A stretch of 27,656 nucleotides of DNA from an uncultured Bacteroidota bacterium (GTDB taxonomy: Bacteria; Bacteroidota; Bacteroidia; NS11-12g; UBA955): assembly GCA_903879775.1 (NCBI GenBank), contig CAIRMY010000079.1, positions 1 to 27,656 on the forward strand. The letters are read 5' to 3'. The notes beneath the pieces were generated by a model. That model was not told where the DNA came from, did no database searches, and worked only from the letters and a program-made list of their open reading frames with translations. The translations under genes were made by a program, and so were the position numbers. Positions 1-8,325 of the stretch are shown in pieces (position 1 is the first letter of the stretch; each line of letters starts with the position of its first letter).

Positions 1-216
1 GACAATCTCCATTGAATTGTAACAAAAATGGCCACCCCTAGGTCGAATCATGACATACTTTGGGATATCCAATTTCTGACTTGCCATGATGAGGCCCGCC
101 GACGGCGTACATCCCCCATCTGCAAGATTTTCAAAGAGTTCAACCCTGGTTGCACCAGCTTCAAATGCGTTGATGCAAGAAGTTAAACTGTTGCAGGCTA
201 TTTCTATGTCAATCAT
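1..216 (-). CDS. cutC: CutC family protein (N-terminal part; gene runs off the window)
   Basis: Reading the minus strand from the ATG at 216 gives 72 codons that match the start of CutC: MIDIEIACNSLTSC, then a run with RVELFENLADGGCTPS and later MIRPRGGHFCYNS. The 'ELxENLxxGGxTPS' and 'IRPRGGxFxY' blocks are CutC hallmarks. CutC is a TIM-barrel cytoplasmic protein named for copper homeostasis in E. coli, but its biochemical function is unsettled. The C-terminal two thirds lie outside the window. The start overlaps the stop of the upstream glycosylasparaginase as ATGA (213-216), so the two are very probably translated together. Confidence 0.88.
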   Translation of the reverse strand, partial: MIDIEIACNSLTSCINAFEAGATRVELFENLADGGCTPSAGLIMASQKLDIPKYVMIRPRGGHFCYNSMEIV

Positions 217-1268
217 GCTTTTACGGCAAATTTTGCTTGAATTTGTTTGGTTCCCTCGGAGGTGGTGATGCCAAAGTCGAATCCTTGTTGCAGGGAATAA
301 CTGCCGTATTCGCCTTGTTTGTTAATGGCTATGAAACCAATTTGAATGTCTTTAGGGTTTCGAGGTGTCATTTCGAGCAAACGTTCCACGGCAATTTTGC
401 AGGCTTGATTGGGGCTATGGCCATTTCTCATGAGTTCCACAATGAGGAAACTTCCGCAGCAACGAATGACTTCTTCGCCATGACCAGTTGCCGTTGCAGC
501 ACCCACGTTGTTGTCTACATACAAGCCCGCTCCAATGATGGGAGAGTCGCCAACGCGGCCTCTCATTTTGAAGGCCATGCCAGAAGTTGTGCAAGCCCCG
601 CTGAGGTTCCCGAACTCGTCAATTGCCAACATGCCAATGGTGTCGTGGTTAAACTCACCCGATTTGAGCTTTAGAGGGGTTTGAATTGGGGTTGATTTTT
701 CAATATTGAGAATGGGTTTGTACTCACTGGTTTTGAGCCATTCCGCATAAGCTGCCTTCGCATGGCCGCTCAATTCCTCTGATTCTAAGGGATGTCCTTG
801 CTGTAACGCAAATTCTTGGGCTCCCAAACCAACGAGCATCACGTGCGGCGATTTCTCCATGACTTGTCGTGCCAAATGGATGGGACTTTTAATGCGTTCC
901 ACGCAAGCCACTGCGCCAACTTCGTGTTTGTGGTTCATGATGGAGGCATCGAGGGTCACATGTCCCTCACGATCAGGATTTGCGCCCAATCCCACGCAGC
1001 AATTCATTGGGTCGTTTTCGGAAACTTGCACCCCTGCTTCAACGGCGTCGATTGCGAATCCTTGTTTTTGAATGATGTCCCACGCGGCCACATTGGCGGT
1101 CACAGATTGGTTGTACCAAGTGCTAATGACCAAAGGTTTTGCTTTTTTTAATTTTGAGGGACGCTTGCTGGTAAATGCCAGTAAGGTGCTGCCAATTCCT
1201 AGAAGTTTCAACAAATCGCGACGGTTCATTTGGCGAAGATAATGAGATTTTGGTGAAGCAATAGTCAT
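213..1268 (-). CDS. N4-(beta-N-acetylglucosaminyl)-L-asparaginase (glycosylasparaginase)
   Basis: An Ntn-hydrolase that cleaves the GlcNAc-Asn bond left after N-glycoprotein breakdown. The 351-residue product aligns throughout with the secreted Elizabethkingia (Flavobacterium) meningoseptica enzyme as I remember it. The self-processing site is HDTIGM with Thr210 as the future N-terminal nucleophile. Substrate-site blocks RGRVGDSP (237-244) and TATGHGEE (about 259-266) are present. A twin-arginine-like signal NRRDLLKLLG followed by a hydrophobic stretch lies at residues 15-32, so export to the periplasm is likely. The ATG at 1229 (residue 14), which places the signal at the very N-terminus, is a reasonable alternative start. 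The gene is followed by cutC with a 4-bp overlap. No Shine-Dalgarno is visible at either start. Confidence 0.93.
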   Translation of the reverse strand: MTIASPKSHYLRQMNRRDLLKLLGIGSTLLAFTSKRPSKLKKAKPLVISTWYNQSVTANVAAWDIIQKQGFAIDAVEAGVQVSENDPMNCCVGLGANPDREGHVTLDASIMNHKHEVGAVACVERIKSPIHLARQVMEKSPHVMLVGLGAQEFALQQGHPLESEELSGHAKAAYAEWLKTSEYKPILNIEKSTPIQTPLKLKSGEFNHDTIGMLAIDEFGNLSGACTTSGMAFKMRGRVGDSPIIGAGLYVDNNVGAATATGHGEEVIRCCGSFLIVELMRNGHSPNQACKIAVERLLEMTPRNPKDIQIGFIAINKQGEYGSYSLQQGFDFGITTSEGTKQIQAKFAVKA

Positions 1269-1345
1269 AAGATTATAAATGCCATTTCGGAAAATTCAAC
1301 AACTCAATGATCAAGTTGCTATTGGCATTCAGATATGTTAAGGAT

Positions 1346-1714
1346 TTAAATGCGAGGGTCTAAATAAATCATTTTCATAATTCTATCTTCTAAATCAACC
1401 AGTGAGAACTGTTTCTCTTCCATTTCACCAATTGTGATTCTGGGTATATTTAACTGATCAAATTCGAATATCTCTTCATTTACCCGATTGCCTAAGCTGT
1501 CAAATTCTATCAATCTGTATTTTACTCCTGATTGGTGAATTTTAAATCTAAGACTATCAAAGGTGCTTTTCTCGTGAATTAATAAATTTGGGAATGATGT
1601 TTTATATGATGATTCTTTCGAAATAAAGATACTATCGAAGTTCATTCCAGAAAATTGGCTATAACCATTCTCTGAAAATAAGATTGTTAACAATAAAATG
1701 ATGTATTTGACCAT
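1346..1714 (-). CDS. small secreted protein of unknown function
   Basis: A 122-residue product I do not recognise. Residues 1-19 form a clear signal peptide (Lys3, then IILLLTILF, ending GYSQ), so it is probably periplasmic or exported. The mature part is polar and charged, with no cysteine, no repeat and no known catalytic motif. It is followed by 77 bp of non-coding DNA before the glycosylasparaginase, so co-transcription is possible but not shown. It is a plausible gene because of the good signal peptide and a normal ATG start. It could also be the remains of a longer protein. Confidence 0.55.
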   Translation of the reverse strand: MVKYIILLLTILFSENGYSQFSGMNFDSIFISKESSYKTSFPNLLIHEKSTFDSLRFKIHQSGVKYRLIEFDSLGNRVNEEIFEFDQLNIPRITIGEMEEKQFSLVDLEDRIMKMIYLDPRI

Positions 1715-1797
1715 AAAGTATTTATTGACAAAATACGAATTTTTCTCAAGAAAACCTATGAAGTAGGTGTAAAAAATATTATTATTAAATTATTGGT

Positions 1798-1829
1798 ATT
1801 GTAATTTCAGAACCATCACATTACATTTG
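1798..1829 (+). promoter_or_regulatory. Bacteroidota-type promoter for the candidate sRNA
   Basis: The -7 box TACATTTG at 1822-1829 is an exact match to the Bacteroidota consensus TAnnTTTG. A -33 element ATTG lies at 1798-1801 with a 20-bp spacer, inside the usual range. It points rightward into a non-coding stretch that ends in a terminator. No plus-strand protein gene follows. Confidence 0.5.
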
Positions 1830-1834
1830 TATTG

Positions 1835-1943
1835 ATTGAATGATTATTTATATCAATAAATAGAGTCATCGGCATATTTCCGGTGGCGTTATTTATCTAT
1901 CAAATATATATATGAAGCCGCACTTTGGTGCGGCTTCTTTTTT
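1835..1943 (+). ncRNA. candidate small structured RNA (about 110 nt)
   Basis: This is the transcript expected from the promoter at 1798-1829 to the terminator at 1914-1943. The 5' half folds into an extended hairpin: outer stem ATAAATA (1856-1862) with TATTTAT (1890-1896), a 3x3 internal loop, a U-G pair, then CATCGG (1867-1872) with CCGGTG (1880-1885) closing a 7-nt loop. A 17-nt linker leads to the terminator hairpin. I found no convincing reading frame inside and recognise no known RNA family. The same 311-bp gap between ppx and the small secreted protein holds nothing else I can name. The 3' hairpin could instead serve the ppx side, although its T-run is on the plus strand. Confidence 0.42.
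1914..1943 (+). terminator. intrinsic terminator, plus strand
   Basis: Perfect 10-bp stem GAAGCCGCAC / GTGCGGCTTC with a 4-nt loop, followed by six T on the plus strand. On the minus strand the stem is followed only by alternating AT, so it terminates best rightward, although weak use by the ppk1-ppx transcript is possible. Confidence 0.75.
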
Positions 1944-2025
1944 CTTAGAACTGCATGACAAATCGGGTAGATCCCTCTTTATGCAATTCATAAAATTGTT
2001 TTGGCATTTTTTTAAAGATATTTTG

Positions 2026-2910
2026 TTAAGCGTTTATGATTTCTGAGTAGAGCATTTTAATGAGTCCATCTGCCAGTCCAATTTTTGGTACAAAGATCTC
2101 TTGTGCGTTTGTCCATCGCATAATAGAACTGTAAATTTCTAATGCAGGAACTAAAACTGCAGCTCTGTCTTCCTTGATTTGAAATTGGTGTATACGTTCT
2201 TCAATTGAAAGAGGCGATAAAGCATCGAGCAATTCTATTATGTATTTGTACTTTAGGGGTTTGCCGTTTTTAGTGTTCGACATAGAAAAGACTTTGTTAA
2301 TGTTACCGCCGCTGCCAATTAAATTGAGTGGATAATATTCGGAACAAGCCGTTTTTGCAAAATCTTTAAGTGAATCCCAAACAGAATCTTCAATTCTTCC
2401 ATTTAGCATTCGAATTGTACCAACATTAAATGACTCTTTGAAAACAATTTTTTTGTTTGCAAACAATGTGAGTTCTGTGCTGCCGCCACCTACATCTATA
2501 TACAAAGAAGCGTTGGTGTGTTGAAATTTTTCGGCAATGTGCGTTTCGTACAGAATTGATGCTTCTTCTTGACCACTAATGATTTGAATTTGAATGCCCG
2601 TGAGGTTTTGAATTTCATTTACAATTTCATTGGAGTTTCTTGCATCGCGCATGGCTGATGTTGCACATGCTTTATAATGAACAACTTTGTAAATATCCAT
2701 GATCGTTTTAAAAGCTTTCATGGTTTCAATAAAGTTGTTTTTTTTATCTTCACCAATAAAGCCATTTTGGAATACATCGTATCCCAATTGAATAGGAATT
2801 CGAATTAAGTTTAATTTGGTAAAATCTATTTCCAGCGAACTATACTGAACAACTTCAACAATAAGTAATCTGGCAGCGTTGGAACCTATATCAATTGCAG
2901 CTAATTTCAA
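2026..2910 (-). CDS. ppx: Ppx/GppA family exopolyphosphatase
   Basis: Hydrolyses terminal phosphates from inorganic polyphosphate (or pppGpp, as the families overlap). The 294 residues carry the ASKHA-fold blocks of Ppx/GppA: DIGSNAARLL near the N-terminus, ATSAMRDARN (83-92), ISGQEEA (112-118) and the second phosphate loop DVGGGSTEL (139-147). It is about 200 residues shorter than E. coli Ppx and lacks the C-terminal extension; the short form is common in Bacteroidota. The start codon is TTG at 2910, overlapping the ppk1 stop as TTGA. That start gives MKLAAIDIGSN, which fits the family N-terminus exactly. It is the last gene of a two-gene operon. Confidence 0.9.
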   Translation of the reverse strand: MKLAAIDIGSNAARLLIVEVVQYSSLEIDFTKLNLIRIPIQLGYDVFQNGFIGEDKKNNFIETMKAFKTIMDIYKVVHYKACATSAMRDARNSNEIVNEIQNLTGIQIQIISGQEEASILYETHIAEKFQHTNASLYIDVGGGSTELTLFANKKIVFKESFNVGTIRMLNGRIEDSVWDSLKDFAKTACSEYYPLNLIGSGGNINKVFSMSNTKNGKPLKYKYIIELLDALSPLSIEERIHQFQIKEDRAAVLVPALEIYSSIMRWTNAQEIFVPKIGLADGLIKMLYSEIINA

Positions 2911-4982
2911 TCTCTGTAAATTTTGCTTCTAAGGTAATGATAAATTTCGATTTGAGATCGCATAACCGGTGTGTCTTCGGCTTTTTCAACGTATAAATTT
3001 AGTTGTTCATTGTCTAAAATTCTCCCTTTTACATTTTCTTGAGATTGAAGTGAAAAAATAGTCATTAACTCTTCTTTTATTGAGGGATCGTTTATGGGGC
3101 AAGCAACCTCAACTCTATGGTCTAGATTTCTCACCATCCAATCAGCCGATGATATATAGACAATGGGTTCGTTGTTGTTGTTGAAAATGAATATTCTTGC
3201 GTGCTCTAAATATTCATCAATCACACTAATGGCTTTAATTGGTTTTTTAAACGCTTTTTGTTCTGTAAGCGCACAACAAATACCTCTGATAACCAATTCA
3301 ATGTTTACACCAGCTTTAGCTGCCAAATAAAGTTGTGTAATGAGTGCCTCATCAACCAAGCTATTCAATTTTAATTGAATTTTGGCATCGTGTTTTTTCT
3401 TGGAGAATTTAATTTCCTTGATGATTAAATTTAAGAAAAATTTCCTCATATTTTGAGGAGAAGTAACAAGTGTTTTACAATTCTTAAGGATTTCAATTCG
3501 AGGAATTGGCTTGTCTAAACAATCGAAAATTCTGTTGATATCAGATAAAATTGCTCTGTTGGTCGTTAACAACAAATGATCTCCATAGATTTGGGCTGTG
3601 CTTTCATTGAAATTACCCGTTGAAATGAATCCGTAATGTATGGTTTTATTGAATTCTCGCTTTTTTATCACACAAATTTTTGCATGTACCTTCATGTCGG
3701 GTACCCCTAGGAAAACTTTAATTCCTTCCTCTTCAAGAACTGATTTCCAATGTAAATTAGCTTCTTCATCGAATCTCGCCCTCAGTTCTATAACAACTGT
3801 AACACTTTTGCCATTTCTTACAGCATTTAACAATGCGTTTATGACCTTTGATTGACGCGCTAATCTGTAAACGGTAATTTTGATACTTTGTACGAAGGGA
3901 TCTATCGCTGCTTCTCTCAATAAATCAATGACTGAATCAAACGAATGATAAGGGAAATGGAGCATAATGTCCTTCTTTTCAATGATTTCCATGATTCTAC
4001 AGGGCTGAACCAATGAAGGATGTACAAACGATTTTGGCCTTTCAATGATGTCTTTAAATACAGATTTTGGAAAATCCATAAAATCTTTAAAATTATGAAT
4101 TCTGCTACCTGCAATTAGATTGTCTTTTTTTAATAAGTTTAAGCGCTTAGTTAAATAATCTAAAAGTTGTAGATCAATTTGACGGTCATATACAAATCTT
4201 GTTGCCTTTCCTTTATTTCTATTTTTTAGCCCTTTTTCTAAATCTGCAATTACGTTGTTGTTTAGGTCGTTGTCTAATTCTAATTCCGCATCTCTCGTTA
4301 ATTTTACTATATGACTGCTAAAGCGGTTAAATCCAAAAGGTGCAAATAGAAATTTCAAATTGTAGCGGATAATATCTTCCAATAAGATAAGATTAATTTC
4401 TCCTTTTTTAGCTGCGGGAATAATTACAAAGCGGGGAATTTCTTTTTCAGGAATTTGGATCAATGCATAGCGCTGAAGCATTGGGTTTTGAGTATTTCCC
4501 AATACACAGGCTAAATAAATGGATCTGTCTCTTAAAAACGGTGCCTGTGGCATGCTTTCAATCATGAGGGGAACAATTTGTGTTCTAACCTTATCTTCAA
4601 AGTATGCTTGTACGAATGTCTTTTGAATTTTATTTAATTGTTTTTCATTCTTAAAGTAAATATTGTGATTGATTTCAAGTTGTTTAATGATTTCAGCAAA
4701 AGTTTCATCGAATGTAATTTGTTGGTTTAAAACAAGTTCTTGAATTTGTTTTAATATTTTTTCAGGATGTTCTTCAATGTGTATTTTTACGTTGTTGTCT
4801 ATTTTTAACATTTTATTCAATGTTCCAACCCTAACTCTAAAAAATTCATCAAGGTTGTTTGAAAATATTCCTAAAAAACGTAGTCTATTATACAAATGAA
4901 CCGATGAATCTTTTGCTTCTTGAAGTACCCTGTTGTTAAACGACAACCAGCTAATGTCGCGTATAATTTTTTTTGATCTCAA
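2907..4982 (-). CDS. ppk: polyphosphate kinase 1
   Basis: Reversibly polymerises the gamma-phosphate of ATP into polyphosphate. At 691 residues it has family length. The N-terminal domain shows RDISWLSFNNRVLQEA and SNNLDEFFRVRVG (41-53). The catalytic half has RLARQ, the KVHAK block with His433 (the expected phosphorylated histidine, E. coli His435) and STGNFNE (454-460). The second conserved histidine His594 in YLEHAR and SSADWMxRNLDHRVEVACP follow. The start is TTG at 4982: the reading frame has no ATG that preserves the conserved N-terminus, and translation from TTG gives a normal PPK1 beginning. It overlaps ppx by 4 bp and is divergent from the SusC gene. Confidence 0.95.
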   Translation of the reverse strand: MRSKKIIRDISWLSFNNRVLQEAKDSSVHLYNRLRFLGIFSNNLDEFFRVRVGTLNKMLKIDNNVKIHIEEHPEKILKQIQELVLNQQITFDETFAEIIKQLEINHNIYFKNEKQLNKIQKTFVQAYFEDKVRTQIVPLMIESMPQAPFLRDRSIYLACVLGNTQNPMLQRYALIQIPEKEIPRFVIIPAAKKGEINLILLEDIIRYNLKFLFAPFGFNRFSSHIVKLTRDAELELDNDLNNNVIADLEKGLKNRNKGKATRFVYDRQIDLQLLDYLTKRLNLLKKDNLIAGSRIHNFKDFMDFPKSVFKDIIERPKSFVHPSLVQPCRIMEIIEKKDIMLHFPYHSFDSVIDLLREAAIDPFVQSIKITVYRLARQSKVINALLNAVRNGKSVTVVIELRARFDEEANLHWKSVLEEEGIKVFLGVPDMKVHAKICVIKKREFNKTIHYGFISTGNFNESTAQIYGDHLLLTTNRAILSDINRIFDCLDKPIPRIEILKNCKTLVTSPQNMRKFFLNLIIKEIKFSKKKHDAKIQLKLNSLVDEALITQLYLAAKAGVNIELVIRGICCALTEQKAFKKPIKAISVIDEYLEHARIFIFNNNNEPIVYISSADWMVRNLDHRVEVACPINDPSIKEELMTIFSLQSQENVKGRILDNEQLNLYVEKAEDTPVMRSQIEIYHYLRSKIYRD

Positions 4983-5141
4983 ACCAATATATTTAAGTTG
5001 CGAAATTAAATTTGATATGAATTTTTGAATATTGTTTAATTGTTACATTAGTGTTAAGCAATTCTATGGTTTTTTGACAATTCAATATTTGTATTCCAAT
5101 CTCAAGTTTGAATTTAGTGGTTTCATATTTGGTATTTTCAC

Positions 5142-5176
5142 TTTGAATGCAAAAAGCTCTTTCTATTTAGATTTTG
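5142..5176 (+). promoter_or_regulatory. possible promoter of the SusC-SusD operon
   Basis: TTTG at 5142-5145 and TAGATTTTG at 5168-5176 are separated by 22 bp. The second box differs from TAnnTTTG by one extra base, so this is a weak assignment. If used, it gives a leader of about 115 nt before the SusC start. The leader would contain the inverted repeat at 5233-5280. I saw no better match elsewhere in the 315-bp divergent gap (4983-5297) and could not place the ppk1 promoter. Confidence 0.28.
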
Positions 5177-5232
5177 TTTAAATTACAAAAAAATCCTTGT
5201 TGTATTTTTCACAATTACATATCTTGCCAACC

Positions 5233-5280
5233 TATTTGGGAGCAAATTCTTTTTTTCATGGTGTCTTTTGCTCCCAAGTA
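5233..5280 (+). promoter_or_regulatory. long inverted repeat in the SusC leader
   Basis: TTGGGAGCAAA (5236-5246) and TTTGCTCCCAA (5267-5277) are perfect complements. Three more pairs (one a G-U wobble) extend the base to 14 bp, around a 20-nt T-rich loop. It ends 17 bp before the SusC ATG and is not followed by T residues, so it is not a classical terminator. It could be an mRNA leader structure controlling translation, a stabilising 5' hairpin or a protein-binding site. Confidence 0.5.
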
Positions 5281-5297
5281 ATTGAATATTAGAAAAT

Positions 5298-8200
5298 ATG
5301 TATCGAAAAAACACATTGAATATGAGGTTCGTTTATGCGAATTTCGCAGGATTCCGTTTAGGGATTGCTTTATTTGTTCTGACTTTCTTGGGTTTGAGTC
5401 AAATTAATGCCCAAGTGAGTGAATCCGTTCAATATACCATTACAGTTCAAAATCCTCTAGGTGAATCAGTGGCAAATGTTTCGGTGACCAAAGAAAATGA
5501 TGAAAATAGTGTTTTAGGAACCACCAATCCCAATGGAGTTGTTACTTTTAAGGCAGACAAGAACACCAAGATTGTTTTAAAGGCAGAGAATTATATTTCT
5601 CAAACCATTGAACTTACACAACCAATGTTTTCTGTGGTTTTGGAAGTGAAAACTGAAAAGGTAGATGAAGTTGTGGTTGTTGGATATGCAACTTCAAAAA
5701 GAAAGGAATTAACAGGTTCTATTGGTACTGTTTCAGGTGCAACGTTGGCAAAACAACCTGTTTTAACTGCTGCTCAAGCCTTACAAGGTAAATTGGCAGG
5801 TGTGCAAATTACAAATTATGGATCACCGGGATCAGCTCCAACAGTTAGAATTCGTGGAACAGGTTCTGTGATTGGGGGTGCTGAACCTCTTTATGTTGTT
5901 GATGGTGTGATTACAGAAGACATCCGAAACATAAACAATGCAGATATTTTATCGGTTGATGTTTTGAAAGATGCCTCTTCAACGGCAATTTATGGAGTTC
6001 GTGCTTCTAATGGTGTCATTTTAATCACCACCAAAGCGGGAAGTAGAGGGAAGGCTACTGTTACTTATGATGGATATTTTGGTATCAAAAGCATTACCAA
6101 TAAAGTAATTATGGCTGGTCCCAATTTGTATGCCAATTATTCGAATGAAGCTGCAGATGCTCAAGCTGTTATTGCTTCTGATATTACAGGCAAAACAGAT
6201 TGGTTCGATGCAATTACCAGAACTGGTTTGCAACAAAATCATTCGATTTCTGTATCTGGTGGTGGTGAATTGGCAACATCTTTATTTTCAATTAACTACA
6301 TGAAGGAAGAAGGAATTTTAAAAGGGAACGATTATGAACGTTTATCAGTTAGAAATAACAATACTTTTAACATTAACAAAGCTTTGAAGTTTGGAAATAA
6401 TATCAATTTAAGTACTTATCATTCTAACAATAAGCCTTTTGGCTTGTTCACTCAAGCCTACAATGCAGCTCCCATTTACAATGCTAAGAATGCTGATGGT
6501 AGTTATGGATACACAACAAAAAGTGATGTTGGGAATCCGCTTGCATCCCTTGAATTGACTGATGATCAATCTTTCGGATATCGTTTAATGGGCAATGTGT
6601 TTGGGGAATTGGAATTAATTAAAGGTTTAACCTTTAGAACTTCCTTTGGAACAGATATGTTCGATAACAACGGCGAAAATTATCAGTCGAAATATAAAGT
6701 AAGTCCAACCCAAAGATATGACACAACTACGTTAACCCAATCGAACAACAGGGGGTACCGTTGGATCTGGGATAATCTAATGACCTATGCTAAGTCCCTC
6801 AAAAATCAAAATTTTAAATTGATGTTAGGACATACAGCCGAGCAATACGATGGTTATATGTATGCCATTTCAAGAGATGGTGTGCCGCCGCAATCGCAAT
6901 ACAGATATTTAAATACCGGTAGTTCAACGGTTCAAGCCAACTTGCAATATCAAAGACCAATTGCTGATTATGGAAGAAGAGAAAGTTATTTGGCAAGGGC
7001 AAATTATAGTTTCAAGGATAAATTATTTGTGACTGCTTCATTCCGCCGTGACGGTTCTTCGAAATTCCCTGAGCAAAATCGCTGGGGTAATTTCCCTTCT
7101 GTTGGTTTCGGTTATGAATTGTCTAAAGAAGCATTTTTTAACGTACCTAAGTTAACATATTTTAAGTTAAGAGCTTCTTGGGGGAAAGTGGGCAACGACA
7201 GAATCAATCCTTCCGAATTTGTAACATTGCTTTCGAGCGGTTTGAGCGCTGTTTTTGGCAACAACATTAAAAATGGGACAACCATTGCCGAGGTGAAGGA
7301 TCCAAATTTAACTTGGGAAACGACCACTGAATATGATTTAGGTGCTGACTATGAATTGATGGGTGGAAGAATTCGTGGAACAATTGATTATTACTATAAA
7401 TATACGGCTGGTGCTTTGTTTAACATTCCTTTGTCGGCTGGTTTGGGCGATAACAACAATTCAATGTTAACGAACGCTGCGGATATTAGCAACAGTGGAT
7501 TAGAACTTTCAATTTCTTACAACAATGAAAAGTCTAAATCGAACTTTAAATACAGTGTTGGATTGAATGCAACATTTAATAAAAATAGGGTAGAGAATTT
7601 AGGATTGGGTCAACCAACGAATTTTGGAAACTTAAACAATGGTGAATTTGCAACTAGGGTGGCAACAGGTCAGCCAATTGGCTCTTTCTGGGTTTATGAA
7701 ACCAATGGGGTCTATCAAAATGAAGCGGAAGTGGCTGCTTCGGCTCATTTGTTTGGTGCAAAACCTGGTGACTTTAAATTGGTCGATAAAAATGGCGATG
7801 GCATTATCAACGATAAAGACAGAGAATACGTAGGTTCTTATCAGCCAATCTGTTATTTGGGTATGAATAGCCAAATGAGTTATAAAAATTGGGATTTGAG
7901 TTTCGATATTATTTCTAATCTTGGGAATAAAGTATTCAACGGTAAGAAAACAGTGCGTTATGGTGGAAACTACAATGTTGAATATGAAGTTGCCATGAAT
8001 CGTTGGAAACCAACAAATGCAACCAATGAGTATCCAAGAGCATTTAATGGTGTTCCAAAACCAAGTACATATTTTGTTGAGTCTGGTTCATTTGCCAGAT
8101 TGAATAGTTTGTCAATTGGATATACACTTCCAGCAGCATGGGCTCAAAAATCAAAAGTAAAGGCATATCGTTTTTACATCACTGCTCAAAATATTTTCAC

Positions 8201-8321
8201 TTGGAAAGCATATTCAGGATTTACAGCAGAATTGCCAGGCTCGCCGCCAGAAGCCGGAATAGAGTTAAACGTTTATCCAACTTCAAGTACAATTTTAACA
8301 GGTATTAACATCCAATTCTAA
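5298..8321 (+). CDS. SusC/RagA family TonB-linked outer membrane transporter
   Basis: Imports large oligosaccharides across the outer membrane with the SusD partner. The 1007-residue product has a signal peptide ending at QINAQ (about residue 39) and a carboxypeptidase-regulatory-like beta domain (about 45-115). A TonB-box-like DEVVVVGY (123-130) and the plug follow (SVDVLKDASSTAIYGVRASNG, then GVILITTKAG). The 22-strand barrel of about 700 residues ends in a terminal aromatic (NIQF). Start: ATG 5298 or the in-frame ATG at 5322 (MRFVYANF), which gives a shorter signal peptide. The SusD gene begins 4 bp after the stop. Substrate is judged from the neighbours, not from this protein. Confidence 0.95.
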   Translation: MYRKNTLNMRFVYANFAGFRLGIALFVLTFLGLSQINAQVSESVQYTITVQNPLGESVANVSVTKENDENSVLGTTNPNGVVTFKADKNTKIVLKAENYISQTIELTQPMFSVVLEVKTEKVDEVVVVGYATSKRKELTGSIGTVSGATLAKQPVLTAAQALQGKLAGVQITNYGSPGSAPTVRIRGTGSVIGGAEPLYVVDGVITEDIRNINNADILSVDVLKDASSTAIYGVRASNGVILITTKAGSRGKATVTYDGYFGIKSITNKVIMAGPNLYANYSNEAADAQAVIASDITGKTDWFDAITRTGLQQNHSISVSGGGELATSLFSINYMKEEGILKGNDYERLSVRNNNTFNINKALKFGNNINLSTYHSNNKPFGLFTQAYNAAPIYNAKNADGSYGYTTKSDVGNPLASLELTDDQSFGYRLMGNVFGELELIKGLTFRTSFGTDMFDNNGENYQSKYKVSPTQRYDTTTLTQSNNRGYRWIWDNLMTYAKSLKNQNFKLMLGHTAEQYDGYMYAISRDGVPPQSQYRYLNTGSSTVQANLQYQRPIADYGRRESYLARANYSFKDKLFVTASFRRDGSSKFPEQNRWGNFPSVGFGYELSKEAFFNVPKLTYFKLRASWGKVGNDRINPSEFVTLLSSGLSAVFGNNIKNGTTIAEVKDPNLTWETTTEYDLGADYELMGGRIRGTIDYYYKYTAGALFNIPLSAGLGDNNNSMLTNAADISNSGLELSISYNNEKSKSNFKYSVGLNATFNKNRVENLGLGQPTNFGNLNNGEFATRVATGQPIGSFWVYETNGVYQNEAEVAASAHLFGAKPGDFKLVDKNGDGIINDKDREYVGSYQPICYLGMNSQMSYKNWDLSFDIISNLGNKVFNGKKTVRYGGNYNVEYEVAMNRWKPTNATNEYPRAFNGVPKPSTYFVESGSFARLNSLSIGYTLPAAWAQKSKVKAYRFYITAQNIFTWKAYSGFTAELPGSPPEAGIELNVYPTSSTILTGINIQF

Positions 8322-8325
8322 GGCC

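Noticed and set aside
86..1151. Open frames on the plus strand opposite cutC and the glycosylasparaginase.
   Set aside because: They mirror strongly conserved minus-strand genes and show no family motif of their own.
1278..1329. Inverted repeat AATGCCA / TGGCATT before the glycosylasparaginase.
   Set aside because: Only 7 bp with 38 bp between arms and no T-run; easily chance.
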